A stretch of DNA of 64,000 nucleotides, from contig JASANC010001711.1 of NCBI GenBank assembly GCA_030248135.1, positions 124,001 to 188,000 of the forward strand. The letters are read 5' to 3'. The stretch is from Theristus sp. LFF4_11. Its lineage: Eukaryota; Nematoda; Chromadorea; Monhysterida; Xyalidae. Numbering within the stretch: position 1 is the stretch's first letter; every line of letters begins with the position of its first letter. Shown here in pieces: positions 20,676 through 32,457 of the stretch. The translations under genes were made by a program, and so were the position numbers. The notes under the pieces were generated by a model. It made no database searches. It was not told the origin of the DNA and saw only the letters and a list, made by a program, of their open reading frames with translations.

Positions 20676-23504
20676 CTACATAGACCAAGGTTCCATGTAC
20701 ATAAAAGTCACGAACACATTCGCAGTCATGAATATCACCAAGGCTGCTTTGTCAAGTTGATAACAGAGTCGCATCCAGTGTTCTTCAAGCTCGTTTGCCT
20801 CTGAGAGCTGCTGCATCCGCTCTCTGATGTTCTGCACCGAGGCATGTATCTCAATCAACAGCATCTAATGAGAAATACAACATTTCCACTGTTTTCTTGT
20901 TGTTGAACGTGTTGAATGTCTTGCCCCTGCTGACCATTTCTTTGATGTTGACATGCTGCTGTTGAATCGGTTTTCCGGCTTGTCCATCACAACTCCAGTC
21001 AGTCTTTGTAATTCTGGACGAGTCAGAGATGTTCTCGTGCTGTTTGCGGTGCTTTCCCGTCAACCAAGACGGCAGCCAAGACGGCAGCGGGAGCCCAAAA
21101 GCGGCACGACTCTGGATGTGCATGATCGCGATTGAAGTCACGGTTGCCAGCACCGTAAGTGACATTTCGGTTAAAATAAAGCGACCTGCGGCATTATTGT
21201 GTTCAACTCAACTCTATCGAAAATATTAATTGCAACTGAAACTCAACGCTAGAGTTGCAACAGCAAGCAAACCGATCAACGGAAACTTGGGCCTGGTGGC
21301 ATGCGGCATGATTGCCGATAGAGCCATCACGATCACAGCCGTCGTCAGAATGGCCGACATGCCGAATGTCGTGCGCTCGTTGCGATTCTGAAACAAGATT
21401 CGTTTGCATTTCCCACGCAAAACAAAAAGTTTATAAATCACTTTATTTTCATATTTAGAGTGGAGCTGTTGGAATTGCGCGGTTAAATGCTACGAGCAAA
21501 GTTCGATCCTTGGTTTAGTGAATGCGAAGAGAAGTGAAGCGAAATAAAATTGTAAATTGAAAAGTTTGCCCAAATGAAGTTGAGTGACTTGCTTGCTTTG
21601 CATCGCTTGGTGAAAACATGCCAAGGATTGACATGCTTGTTATGACGAAGTTTGGTACTCCCATTGTGAGCACGTAGAAAAATGGCAACCGCTTGATGAT
21701 AATCTGGCAGTGTACCTCAGAAAAGGCGTTTTGTCTGGGTGTAAAATACTGATATTTTGTTGCGGTTGGCTTGCACGTGTAGTTGCGTACGATTAGTTCT
21801 CCTAAATGTCATTTTCTGCAAATGATTTCGGTATTCTACATTTTTATTAATTCCATCAGTTTTGTGTGAACCTGAAGCACGATCGGACTGCACAAAATTG
21901 GATGACCATGACGCCACCCACATCTCATCTGGCAACAGAACGAGCTCCGACATGTCATACATCCAACTGGCATACGTCAATTGGCATTGTTGCTCGTCAA
22001 ACGGAAAATTGGAAAACTCGAGCGGGCACGAATGTGTGGACAAGTCGTTCACAGTCCACGTGATGTTGCCATCGTAAGTCAGCCAGACATTGCTCACGTA
22101 TGAATCGTCTGGCTCGCTGCGCATTCTGCGAATGTTCAGTATGCTTTTGTGTTTTCGTTTGCTTTTTTTTTCATTTGTTACACCTGTTACTTTGTTCGCA
22201 AAATACAGCGCTCGAGAAAAACGAAAGAAAATAATCGGAGCTGCAAGAAAAAAATGGTATTTAGCTACAAATGGGTTGTTTGCAGTACCGGAGACGTGGG
22301 GGGGTGGGGGTGGGGGTGAGGGGTCACGCGACACCCACCCCCTAAAACCTGACACTGAACCATCTACACCCATCTCAAAATTTGCTTGACCCACCACCCA
22401 CCCCCCCCATAGACCCAAGTTACAGTGACACCCCTGAAAACTTTCTCAGACCATCCAAAAATCATGAATTTTAGCTCAAAAATCATGTTTTTTTGTCTCT
22501 AAAGTCTATATAAGCTGAATATATGATAACTTCATTGTAATTTCAAAGATTTTGCAGCAAAATTTGGCGTTCTTCCTTCAAAATTTAAGCGAAAAAAATC
22601 ATGGGTGAGGTGGGAGGGGTGCACCCTCAGAAATTTTTTTACAATACCCTATGGCACACGCCTGGGGTGGCACTGTACCGTGATTGACACCCCCACTGAA
22701 AAATTTTCGGTACCCCACGTGACGACATCCCTCCTTTCGACCAAATACGATTCGTTTCTTCTAATTCGCAGTTTCGCATGCTCTGATTTTTTTTTTGAAA
22801 AAAAGTGACAGGTTTAAAAAACATACTTCACAGCGAAACTCATCATGATGTATTTTTAGTTCCACTGAGTTATTTTCCTTTGCACTGCACCTTTGATATG
22901 TGGCAATGTCAGGTTTCCACACTTTGTCAAGCGTGATGGTCAAACTGCTGAGGTTGTCAAATTCCCCAGGATTCCAACGAAGTAATGGATCATTCCAAAC
23001 CTATAATTCCAAGCCAAATTCTTCATCTTTTAACCAAAAACTCATCTCGAAAAAGTACGAAATGGTACTGAAACGGAACTCACAATATTCAACCACTGAT
23101 ATAAAGTTATCGATTCTTCAACTCCGTTCTGAAACAAATGAAAACCACAGCCACAAAATTTGTGGAAAGCACTGCTGATCAAACTTAGATGGTGTGAATA
23201 ATCATTCTTCAAACTGTGGTTTTGAATAATGAATGACGAATGAATAAAAGATTAGTGAAATAGCGACGTGGCGCACCATATTCAGCAATGACAGAAGACG
23301 GGCATGCAGTCGAACTGTGGTCACTTGACCAGCGTGGGTTATCGGTCGCACATTGCGGTTGTAACCAGTGAACAGATGCGTGTACAGTTGCATGTTTGGA
23401 TCGACCAGGAGATCATTGGAAGTGAAATTTGAATTGCTCGAAAACACGCAGCAACAACACACCCACGCGACGCAAAACGACAAGGCTTTTTGAAGCGACA
23501 TCAT
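20676..23504 (-). CDS. Cys-loop ligand-gated ion channel subunit (nicotinic-like, non-alpha)
   Basis: Eight exons, 23277-23504, 23084-23128, 22891-23000, 21872-22125, 21593-21801, 21243-21387, 20935-21185 and 20676-20864, give 476 residues. A signal peptide is followed by an extracellular domain with RWNPGEFDNL, VWKPDIATYQ and LTYDGNITW. The Cys loop HSCPLEFSNFPFDEQQC has exactly 13 residues between cysteines. Loop C has one Cys (NYTCKP), not a vicinal pair, so it is not an alpha subunit. M1 starts at LPFFYVLTMG. M2 is preceded by NERTTFGMSAIL, whose acidic residue suggests cation selectivity (inference). M4 ends the protein. The intron after the M1 exon has a GC donor (GCAAGT). The 765-bp intron 3 contains a C-family transposon. 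Exon 7 boundaries are the least certain. Confidence 0.88.
22279..22740. mobile_element. C-family G-tract element, short copy
   Basis: It starts CAGTACCGGAGACG and carries the same blocks as the copy at 568-3067 without the nested insertions. It therefore serves as the reference for that nest. It lies in intron 3 of the channel gene. Confidence 0.65.
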
Positions 23505-24114
23505 TCTTTCACTTTCAAAAAACGTTCAATGATGTCTCAATCATCAAGCCTTGCCATGACATGCAAAACTAAATTACATGTTTGAAAAAAGGTATTTGGT
23601 TTGTATATGATTTCGGTCACTGCCTCTGAGAACATCTGTCGCGCCGAAAAAGGAAACTGAAAAAACATTTGAACGCTAAGGCATCAGAAAGTCCAGAAAA
23701 CAGCTACACACACGTACGTGAAAAATGGGGTTCCATGTAATCTCGCGCAGACTAAAAATGATAGCGTTGGACAATGTAAATATTTTTAACTCCCATGTGC
23801 TGAATAAAACAAATTAAAAACATGTGCTCTGTGCAAGGTTTCCAATTTCCAACAGCGATTCTTCCAGAAGATAAACTGAAAAATGATGATGCATTTATTC
23901 AAAAGTCTGTCAGTGCTAATGGTGCGTTTTGTATGATACGTGAAATCTTACGGTACGTATGTATTACAGGTGCTTCAAATGATTTTGGATATGTTAGTAT
24001 GGAGTAAAGAAAAATCAAATTGCCATTTTGTTTGAACTGAAGCGTGATTGTATACATATACTGTACATATGCATTTATTTACAAGGTCACTGTTTTGGTT
24101 ATCGGCAGGCAATA
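23505..24114. other. Intergenic, channel to phosphatase
   Basis: This AT-rich 610 bp should contain the channel promoter and the phosphatase 3' UTR. I see no repeat or gene in it. Confidence 0.4.
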
Positions 24115-26029
24115 TCATGTTGATTTCGGTTGTTCTTTTTGGTAATCGTCGGTGAACTGGTTGATCGCTTTTGTCTTTTCGTGGTGGAACTTCATGACGG
24201 CATAGTCCATTAATGATTTGTAGGCGAATAGATATTGGGCGTCCGTTTGGATGGAGTGCATTCGTTGGTCTCTGATGCTTTTCATCATGACGAGAATGTC
24301 GAGCGGTTTGTTGTCTTCCATGGCTGCCATTCCCATATCAACGAGCACCAGCGTGCCTACGGAAAGTGTACAAACGCGGTTTATAAAACAACATTCACAG
24401 ACGCGTGTATTTCACGGCGAACACCAATTGACCAATCAAGGCCACAGTTCGAAACGTGTGTCCAACGTGTCCAACCAGTGCGTCCAATGCCGGCCGAGCA
24501 GTGCACAACGACCGGCTGTCCAACGGCACACTCAGCAATCAAAGTTCTCAATTTCAACAGGCCACGAATGTCGGTCGGCGAGCCACGATCCGGCCAGTTG
24601 ACCCAATGCCGATGAATGACGGTGCGCGGAGCACAGCCGTCTTTGGTCACTTCCAACGTGCTGAACACCAGACGCTCCTTCTTGCCTGAGAAACACGCGG
24701 TCGTTGCTCATGAAGCGCTGTCGTCAGAAGTCATTACAAAGAACTGGCGCTGCCTTCGAAGCGGCCTTACCCAGAAGTTCTTTGCCAGTTTCGCTCACTT
24801 TGCACACAGTGACGTCTCCGTACGTATTTTTCTCGCCAGTCCGCTGCGGCCAGTAAGCGGCACACTTTGGCCGGTTGTTCTCCACCAACTCGCACAGCAT
24901 CACAATTTGGCCACACTCTTCCTGGAAAATTGCGATATCGCGTCAGAGACAATACAATAACTAACAACCGTCGATTCAGTAAACAACGAAATATAAAATG
25001 TTTGCCTGCCAAATCATGTGCCAAAAGTCATTGATGGTTGTGTCCATTGGTCCCTGTGTGCAGATAAACATCATCTTGCCGCCTGTCACCCAGCTGGCGT
25101 GTATGTAGTCGTTGTCGCGGTCACGCAGTTCTACTCGTGTCTGCACAAATCAGATGCTGTGTGCAACTGATTGAGTACAACAAAATATGTCAACGTTTTT
25201 TTTGGGGCCATAAAACCTTGTCCATGCAGACGACGTCGACGTATCGATTCTTCGCTGGGTTTGCCAAGAACGCCAAGTTGGTCGCGTCTGGATGGTAGCG
25301 ACGATTTTCAATGAATTCCTGTAAACCGAAAAACACTTTGAACTACGACAGCATCTGAGCATTTTGCTGTTTGCAATTGACAATTTACCTAATTAATTGC
25401 AAAACAACACAAAACGCACCTTTTTTATCCCGGAAACACCTTTGGCACATGTTGACTTTACGAACGCAGCGACTGCTTCCGGCACACCTGATTGCCGGTT
25501 GCTGGACTTGTTTGACAGCACCGACTCAGTTGGCGTCTTTGCTCCTGTTGACTTGCCGCGATTTTTGTTGTACGGAGCTAGCTGCAAACATTTGTTCCAT
25601 GATTTGTTCAGTTGCTTATCAAGAGTTACCTGAATATCTTTTGTGTCTGATTATATATTTTTTGGTTTGAGAGCAAGACAACCAAAGTAGGTATGAATAT
25701 TATCTTTTTTATTAAACGTGACCCAATAAGCGTTTGCACGCACAGATAGAGAAAATGTTTCATGGCTGCGCGGCAATTTGAAATCAGTAAAACTTAACGT
25801 ATTCTGACCATAGATTTGTGCAAGAAATTAAAAAAAAACAGTCAGAATCTTCTCTCACTAAACAAAATTCATTCCAATTCATATTCATTCTGTTTGAAAC
25901 ACTTTTTTCAGTGGGGCTTTTGTGTGGGGTTTTCACATAGAAAAAAAATTGCGGCTGAAACGGCTTTGATGATGGGTTGGTTGGTGTTCGACGCTTCAAT
26001 TGACGACCAGTCACGGTTCGTTTTGACAT
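24115..26029 (-). CDS. Non-receptor protein tyrosine phosphatase
   Basis: Seven exons, 25937-26029, 25420-25629, 25217-25318, 25006-25140, 24771-24921, 24476-24685 and 24115-24356, join to 380 residues. The order of PTP motifs is complete: the KNRY loop (NPAKNRYVDVVCMD), DNDYIHASWV, FICTQGPMDTTINDFW, the WPD loop (NWPDRGSP) and the P-loop VVVHCSAGIGRTG with catalytic Cys and Arg. The C-terminal Q-loop region has QTDAQYLFAY. The intron after WHMIWQ has a GC donor (GCAAAC), required by the conserved IWQEECGQIVML join. There is no signal peptide or membrane segment. It resembles the small cytoplasmic PTPs expanded in nematodes. The first exon and the 5' part of the second are inferred from phase only. 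Confidence 0.88.
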
Positions 26030-26362
26030 GATTTTACAGTTGTTTTGGATGAAGATTAAAATGGAAGAGATGATGACTAATTGTGTTGAATAGGCGATGG
26101 CGCAATTAGTAGGTTCGATGCCAGTCGATGTATCGGGATAAGTGAAAATCACACAATGTGACTATTGACCGAACGAACCTTATTTTTATATCGTGATTTC
26201 AAATTTTCGAGGGGGGTGGGGCGTCGTCACGTGGGGGGGGGGGAACCCACCCATGACTTTTTTCGCTGAAATTTTTAAGGGAAAAAAGAAAATGTTAAAT
26301 TAAACAGATAAAATGTTAATCAGTCTTATCTTATTAACATTTCTGAGGGTGCATGCACCTAC
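26030..26362. other. Phosphatase upstream region with G-tract fragment
   Basis: No gene. Bases 26200-26300 are a C-family scrap with G runs and TTTTTTCGCTGAAATTTTTAAGG. The phosphatase promoter should lie here. Confidence 0.4.
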
Positions 26363-26653
26363 TAGGGTTGTTAAACAAAAATCGAATTTTTTTAAAAAAA
26401 GTGATTAAAAAAACAAAAATGCCAATTTAAAAAAATTCGAAAATTTTTTCTCTAATATGCTTTGAAAGCAAACCTCAAATTTGGCACAATTTTTCGAAAG
26501 TTCAACAATTTTTTTTTGATATTACCTCGTAAAACCGTCCGCAGTCGATTTTGGACCGTTTTACCGACTGATTTTTTTAGGCTTCGACAACATCTGCGAT
26601 GAAGTTTTTGAGCGTCCCAAAAAAGCTTGGCTTACCATTTCCGATGCAGATAA

Positions 26654-26804
26654 AGTTGAAAGCAACGTGTATTGTGTAATTACATGTCATTATATTGGCT
26701 ATATAACCTGTGGTGATCTGTGATCAGGGGGCAGTTTATTCTTATTCCTGTCGTAATCATCCTAATCGTCCTAATCAGCGTTCATCCTAATAAAAACCCT
26801 TTCT
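26654..26804 (+). repeat. 5' long terminal repeat
   Basis: This is 151 bp, nearly identical to 28294-28444. It contains a row of CCTAATC words near its 3' end. Confidence 0.9.
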
Positions 26805-26824
26805 GGCGCCCAACGTGATTTCGT

Positions 26825-28224
26825 TTGTGTCAGAATTTGAACATTCAATCAAAAAATCTGAGTAATCGTGAATTGGCGTTCAAAATCAATGAAATCATGA
26901 TGCAACATTTTAATCAGAATCAGTATTTGTGCGTGCCAATGACAATGACTGACAGCGCAGAATCCGATATTGGGTTTACAGATGACGAACCGCACGCAAG
27001 CAACGCCATGCATGCGGCACAGATGAAACCAGGTACCAGCAATCAGAGTACTTCAGTCAAACCTGCTACCACCAAACGACTGAAAAAGAAAGTGAAAAAG
27101 AAGAAGGTAAAAGGGAGTAATGGTAGTGGAAAGCTCAGTGGGTTTAGTCCCAGAGTACACCAGTTCAATGGGTTCAGTCCCAGAATCGAGCCTAGTGGGT
27201 TCATTCCCAAGGCAATGAGTCCAGTGGGTTAATTCCCAGGACCGAAAAGCTGTTTGGTGAGCCTACTGGGTTCATTCCCAAGGCAAATGAGTCCACTGGG
27301 TTGATTCCCAGGACCAAAAATCTGATTGGTGAGCCTACTAGGTTAATTCCCAAGGCAAATGACAAGGCCAGTGGGTTAAATCCCAGGCACAATAAAATGA
27401 AGGCCAGTGGGTTAAGTCCCAGGCACGATAAAGGGAAAACGGAGACGGGAGTCTCAGAACAATTGATTCATTTGGTCATGCAACAACAACAACAAATGCA
27501 AAAACAGAATGATTTCATGAGCATGTTGTTCAACAAAATGTTGAATCAGCAAAGTCAGTCGAGTGCGGGTGAAGGCCATGATGACAACAGCAAACAGGTG
27601 TGCAGTGACAGTGTCAGTGAGAGCAACAAAGCGTACATGATGTTGTTGTCTGAAAAATGGCAAAAGTTCGACCCAGCCAAGAATCACAAATTTCGAACTT
27701 GGCTCAGCAGTCTGCAGACCAGACTGGAGCTATGGGACCCACCGCCAAAAATTGCGGTCGAGCATATTCGTATGTGTCTTTCCGACGACGCATTGTTTGC
27801 TTTCGATCAGCAGCCACAAGGAGTGCGTGAAATATTGGAGGAGTCCATCAAGTACCTTGAGTCCATCGACGGACCAAGAAATGAAGCAATTACATCCGTG
27901 TACGAGCTCGATAAAGCAACGCGACAGGAAGGAGAATCTGTGCGCGCCTTCGGACGACGTCTGGAGAATTTGCTTCTTGCCACTGGGCAAAACTATCGCG
28001 GCTCGTCAACTAACAAAATCATCAACAGCAAAACTGTCCACCAAAATTCGCAAGATTCCGAAATTGGCATCCGCAGTTTAGAATGTCGGAAGCAGAAAAG
28101 CAGTGGATGGCAAGAATCTACGGTCGAAGCAAAACAGCGACGTATCCTCGAACAGCGACAAACGACGTGGGCAACGATCAGAGGAGCGAGCACGACTACG
28201 GCCCGCGCGATGGGAGAAGCATAG
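26825..28224 (+). pseudogene. Retrotransposon gag-like ORF, frameshifted
   Basis: There are two open segments, about 26825-27232 and 27233-28224. The first ends in a Lys-rich patch and hexapeptide-like repeats of the form G(F/L)xP(R/K). These repeats are encoded by tandem DNA copies at about 27187-27430. In the first DNA repeat the word AAGGCAATGAG lacks one A compared with AAGGCAAATGAG in later copies, which shifts the frame and gives the stop at 27230. The second segment has a Gln-rich coil and a gag-type region with FRTWLSSLQTRLELW and GESVRAFGRRLENLL. No zinc knuckle is seen. The element is decayed or depends on another copy. Confidence 0.75.
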
Positions 28225-28293
28225 ACTAATCAGCAAATTAATTTTAATCAGCAATCAAATAATATGATAAATCATTTTCAATTGTTGGGGAGA

Positions 28294-28444
28294 AGTTGGG
28301 AGCAACGTGTATTGTGTAATTACATGTCATTATATTGGCTATATAACCTGTGGTGATCAGTGATCAGAGGGCAGTTTATTCTTATTCCTGTCGTAATCAT
28401 CCTAATCGTCCTAATCAGCGTTCATCCTAATAAAAACCCTTTCT
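28294..28444 (+). repeat. 3' long terminal repeat
   Basis: This is 151 bp and ends immediately before the ATAA target duplication. Confidence 0.9.
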
Positions 28445-28867
28445 ATAAGGTGACGATTCGCCTCGCAGAGCGTCCGTTTGTGCTCGCTGCTCCGTTTGCA
28501 AGCGCTACGTTGTCTGGTTGCTGCTTCGTGTCGTGTCGTCGCGACACCATCAGAAGAATTGATCGAATTTCAAGGCGGTATGTTTGTCTTCACTTTAGCA
28601 TTAGCTTAGCTGAGGACAATTAGTGACGTTTTGGAGGTCAAAACACAAGAAGAGGCATGGTGACGGTTTGGAAAAGAGGTAATTGAGGTCACCAAAACAA
28701 AATCTGCAAAGTTCCGCCATACGGGAGTCATTCGGGAGGCGCTTGCATATCATATGTGGTTCTTCGGACTCCCTGATTGATTTAGCACAACTTTGATTTT
28801 TGAATTTTTTTTTAATTAAAAAAAAACAAAAATGGCGATTTTTGTTTGTTTTAACAACCCTATATAG

Positions 28868-30024
28868 ACCCTGGCGCTTCTTTTTTAAAACGCACGCGCA
28901 CGGGCATCGGCATGCTCATGCTCATGATCCACTAGCGTGCCTGCACACGCTCCGGCCCCAACAAAAACTTGTTCAAAACGCAATTTTGGTCCGGAGTGCT
29001 ACATTATGAAAGAAATGCACATGCATCTTCATCAAAAATCCATTCCACTGGCACGGGTGCAGCGGTTGCACACGCACAGCATCTACCCATCTGTGGAAAA
29101 GTGTCGGGAACCCATCTGTAGAGTTGTCGATGCGGAAAATGGACCAAAAAGCAAACCAGAACGATGAACCGATTTCATTCATCGTTACATTATTAGTTTC
29201 TTCTTCAATTAACCAGTTTTTTTTGTTCCAAAGGCTCTGATTTGAGCTTTGTGTGTCTGTTCTATCTTCCATAGTGCAAGCACGAAGTTTTGAACAACCG
29301 ATCGAAATGTGCGTCCAAAATTTTTTTATCGTGGCAGCCAGGTGCAACCAACCACCTATCAGCGTGATAAATTTGTTTTTATTGTCAGTTGTTTTCCTGA
29401 GCCACCCAGTGTGCCAGATTCTCGTTTTCTTGTTTTCTAGGCTACCCAATCAGGGCACGATCAGCCAACCGCCTATCATTTAAGCTTTCTGTTCATGGTC
29501 TTCGTTGAAACCTGCAACCAATCACCGTCGTGTCACTTGTTTGGTTTTCTGGGTCAACCAATCAGGACAGCCTCACAGTCACGCACGCCATTGGGATCGC
29601 GGACAACGGCCAAAAGCACAAGAATAGCGCCGCTTTATTTTCAGCTTCTTCACCACGTACCTTGATTGAAGAAGTTGCAACATGGAATTGCATTGTCTTG
29701 TCTTTGTTTGAAAGCTAAACGAAAGAAAACTAAATCAGTTGGCTGGCACACCTTTCTAAAACATCTATTTCTATTTCTAAAGCGTGATTGCTTATAATTC
29801 ACGCTTTGGTTTTCTTTTTGCTGTTTAGTACAAAATATTTCTTTCCCTATGTAGGCCAACCCAATTGTTCTGACATCTTCCTTCTTGAAAAGGCTTGGCT
29901 TAGGTTAGGATTAGGTTAGGATCAGGTTTGACTTAGGATTAGGCTTTAGGATTAAGATTTGAATCAGGTCTGTTTTAGCAATGTCCGACAACGAGCGTGT
30001 CGGTTTTTAGAAAAGAAGGGCAAC
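28868..30024. mobile_element. W element copy 2, long form
   Basis: The flanking duplication CTATATAG is perfect (28860-28867 and 30025-30032). The ends carry inverted CTTCTTTT-TAAAA motifs as in W copy 1. The outer parts match W1 in reverse, including GATCCACTAGCG and the TTAGG-rich block at 29883-29960. The middle, about 28990-29870, is absent from W1 and holds a 158-codon minus-strand ORF (28973-29449) with no family I recognise. Confidence 0.75.
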
Positions 30025-30032
30025 CTATATAG

Positions 30033-30306
30033 ACAGTACCGTGGGCGGGGGGTGGGGGGGGTACACCCCTTCCAGAGCACCAGAGACCGTCGGGTGGGGG
30101 GGTGGGGGGCACCGTCCCATCCCCCCTAAAACCTGGCACCCCCCCCATCGGACCCCCCCCCCTCGAAAATTTGGCCGACACCCCCCCACACCCCCCATGA
30201 AATTTTGTCTGGCGGAGACCCCCCCCCCCAAAATTTTCCGTACACCCTAAAATTTTTTTCGAAAATCATGATTTTTTGTCTATAAAGTCCATAATATAAG
30301 CTGAAT
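30033..30306. repeat. C-family G-tract fragment
   Basis: G and C runs with the CACCAGAGACCGTCGGGTGG and AAATTTGGCCGACACC blocks shared with the other C copies. It ends where X1 copy D begins. Confidence 0.55.
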
Positions 30307-30353
30307 CAGGGGTCGAGATGGGGGGTGCCCCCCCAACCAAGTCGACACCCCCC

Positions 30354-31094
30354 TAGAGATGTCAAGAAAAAAAAATTTTCTATTTTTTTCTTAAAAAAAA
30401 AAAAATTTTAAATTTTTTTTTTGATGAAAGTTGTTCAGAATTTTTCAGGGAGTCCGAATATCACCATCTGAAGAGCCACCGACTTACCATATGACCCCCA
30501 CTCATATGGGAGGAGGGTGAAAATTTCAGACTTGGTTTCGGCGACCCCATTTTCCCACCGACGACATCACGTCTCGTGTTTTGCCTCTCAATTCACCTCA
30601 AATAACATGGAAACAAGTTCCACAACAAACCGGTGTGATCATGCTGACGACACGAGGCGAAACAGCAACGAGCAACCAACGAAGTTACGCTTGCAGTGGC
30701 AGACAGTGCAATTTCCACCTTTCGAGATCCTGAAAAACGATGCGTAAATGTGAGTTCTCTGCTTCTATCTCACCTTAGCGACATCGGAATTTGTTGAACT
30801 AGCCTTTGCGACGCTCAAGTACTTCAATGCGCGAGTCGATCATCACTCACCAAGGCTGAAAACAGTCGATAAATCAATCCAGAATACCACCTGCAGCGTT
30901 GAAGACTAAGTGACAAGGTAAAGTCAAAGAAAATTTTTGTTGAACTTTCGAAAAATTATGCCAAAAACGGCATTTTCAGGGCACATTAAAGAAAAAATTT
31001 CAAAAATTTTAATAAAAAAAATAAAAAAAATGCTCATTTTTTTACTTTAAAAAAAAATTAAAAAAAAAATTTTTTTTTGACCCTTACATCTCTA
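30354..31094. mobile_element. Y hAT-like element
   Basis: The termini are TAGAGATGTCAAG and the inverse CTTACATCTCTA. The 8-bp duplication CACCCCCC lies at 30346-30353 and 31095-31102. Its interior resembles Z (CAGGGAGTCCGAA, GACGACACGAGGCGAAACAGC), so Y and Z are related families. No transposase. Confidence 0.85.
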
Positions 31095-31238
31095 CACCCC
31101 CCCCCCCACCCGGACAACCCCCCCCCCAAATTTTGGTCAAAATACCCCCCCTCTCGAATTTGGGGGGGGCAGACGGCAGACCCTCCCCTCCCCGATTTCG
31201 ACCTTCCAAACCCCCCCCCCCCCTCCTGACCGTCTGAC

Positions 31239-31953
31239 CATAGTTCTTCTACGTAATGCATCATTATTAAAACAGGTGCATGTGCAGTGGCGGTGGCCCC
31301 TGCCCTTTAACACAGGAAAGAAAAAAATGCAAAAACTAAATTGATCATTTTCACCTTATCAAAAAGGCTTCGCTTAGGATTAGGATTAGGTTTAGGATTA
31401 GGAACCTACAACGACTCATTGCAAGCAACCTCTGATCAGAAATCAAAAAAATCACTTTTAAGTATGTATACAAATCGTTGTTCTAGGGGGGAGAGGGGGG
31501 GGGGCCGGCCGGCCCCCCCCAAAAAATTTTCGAATCTATCTCTATCAAACAGGTTTTTTCGGCTCAGCTATTATCTATCTAAAAAAATTTCTCAGCCAGC
31601 TATCTAAATCTATCTGAAAAATTTTGTCTTCGAAGACAAAAAATGAGTCAATTTTTGACCAAAATTGACCATTTTTGCTCGTAATTCTTGAAAATTTCGC
31701 TAATTTTAGGTAAAATACGCGTTTATACTTGATTTTAAGTGTATTTTTAGCATTATTTTGCTGTTTTTATGGCTTTTTAGCGTCTTAGCTATCTATCTAT
31801 CAAATTTCAAAATTTTGACCGGTCCCTCCCAAAGTCACATGGCCCCCCCCCGCGGCCCCCCCCAAAATTTTCCAGCTATCTATCTATCTAGAAAATTTGC
31901 TCCAGCTATCTATATCGGCCCCCCCCCAACCCCTCGGCTCTGGAACAACTATG
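31239..31953. mobile_element. X2 hAT-like MITE, copy 2, long form
   Basis: The left end CATAGTTCTTCTA and right end CTGGAACAACTATG are bounded by CGTCTGAC at 31231-31238 and 31954-31961. The empty site is seen in X1 copy B at about 3893-3902. The left 240 bp are extra relative to X2 copy 1 and contain a TTAGG-rich block. The right 470 bp align with X2 copy 1, with GATA-rich and G-run segments. Confidence 0.85.
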
Positions 31954-32241
31954 CGTCTGACCACCCCCCCCCTTTGATTTTGACTTTCGATGGAGACATT
32001 TTCTCTTGTATATCTCTATATTTCTCTCATCTGAAGGGATTTGTATGCATTCTTAAAAGTGATTTTTTTGATTTTTGATCTGAGGTTGCTTGTAATGAGT
32101 AGGGATGGAGCCGGTTCCGGTCCGGATTCCGGATTCCGGCGCCTAAAATTGGATCCGGATCCGGTCCGGATTCCGGCGCAATTTTGCCGGATCCGGCCGG
32201 AATGGCCGAGACCCGCGAATTAACCAGTTGATTCCTCCGTT

Positions 32242-32457
32242 TCAGAGCTGTTCAATGGTTTGACAAATTTGTTTCGGTGCTTTGTTGGTTTTGTTGTTGT
32301 GCATTTGACATGTGATCAGTGAGCGTTTCTTTAGTTTAGTGTTCTGTTCAATGGTAAATGGTTCACTGCTTTTGTCTTGAGTGGTAAACTTATGTGCAGC
32401 ATCGTCCACTTTAAAAAACGTGGCTGCCAGCTTTTGGCCGACGTTGTTGATGAACAA
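32242..32457 (-). pseudogene. Unidentified ORF inside the hAT element
   Basis: A 71-codon minus-strand ORF with a coding-like composition, upstream of the transposase and divergent from it. I do not recognise it. It could be a captured host fragment or chance. Confidence 0.25.

Larger units (their letters stand above)
26654..28444 (+). mobile_element. Gag-only LTR retrotransposon
   Basis: Direct repeats of 151 bp (26654-26804 and 28294-28444) start AGTTG and end CCCTTTCT. They differ at only a few positions. The 4-bp target duplication is ATAA (26650-26653 and 28445-28448). The intact site is visible in Z1 at about 16345-16352 (inverted). The sequence TGGCGCCCAACG directly after the 5' LTR looks like a tRNA-Lys-type primer-binding site. 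A 4-bp duplication fits the Ty3/Gypsy group. The interior has only a gag-like ORF, with no protease, reverse transcriptase or integrase, so it is non-autonomous. Confidence 0.92.
26363..28862. mobile_element. Z element copy 2 interrupted by an LTR element
   Basis: The ends are TAGGGTTGTTAAAC and TTTTAACAACCCTA. It is in the opposite orientation to Z1. Removal of 26654-28444 and one ATAA leaves about 705 bp, the same size as Z1 without its insertions. It retains the empty sites for the X2 and X3 insertions of Z1. Confidence 0.8.
30307..32028. mobile_element. X1 copy D, split by two later insertions
   Basis: It starts CAGGGGTCGAG at 30307. Its sequence continues at 31095 and again at 31962, each time exactly where copy B (3715-4537) reads without interruption. 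The inserts are Y (30354-31094) and X2 copy 2 (31239-31953). The 3' part is missing after about 32028. Confidence 0.8.
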
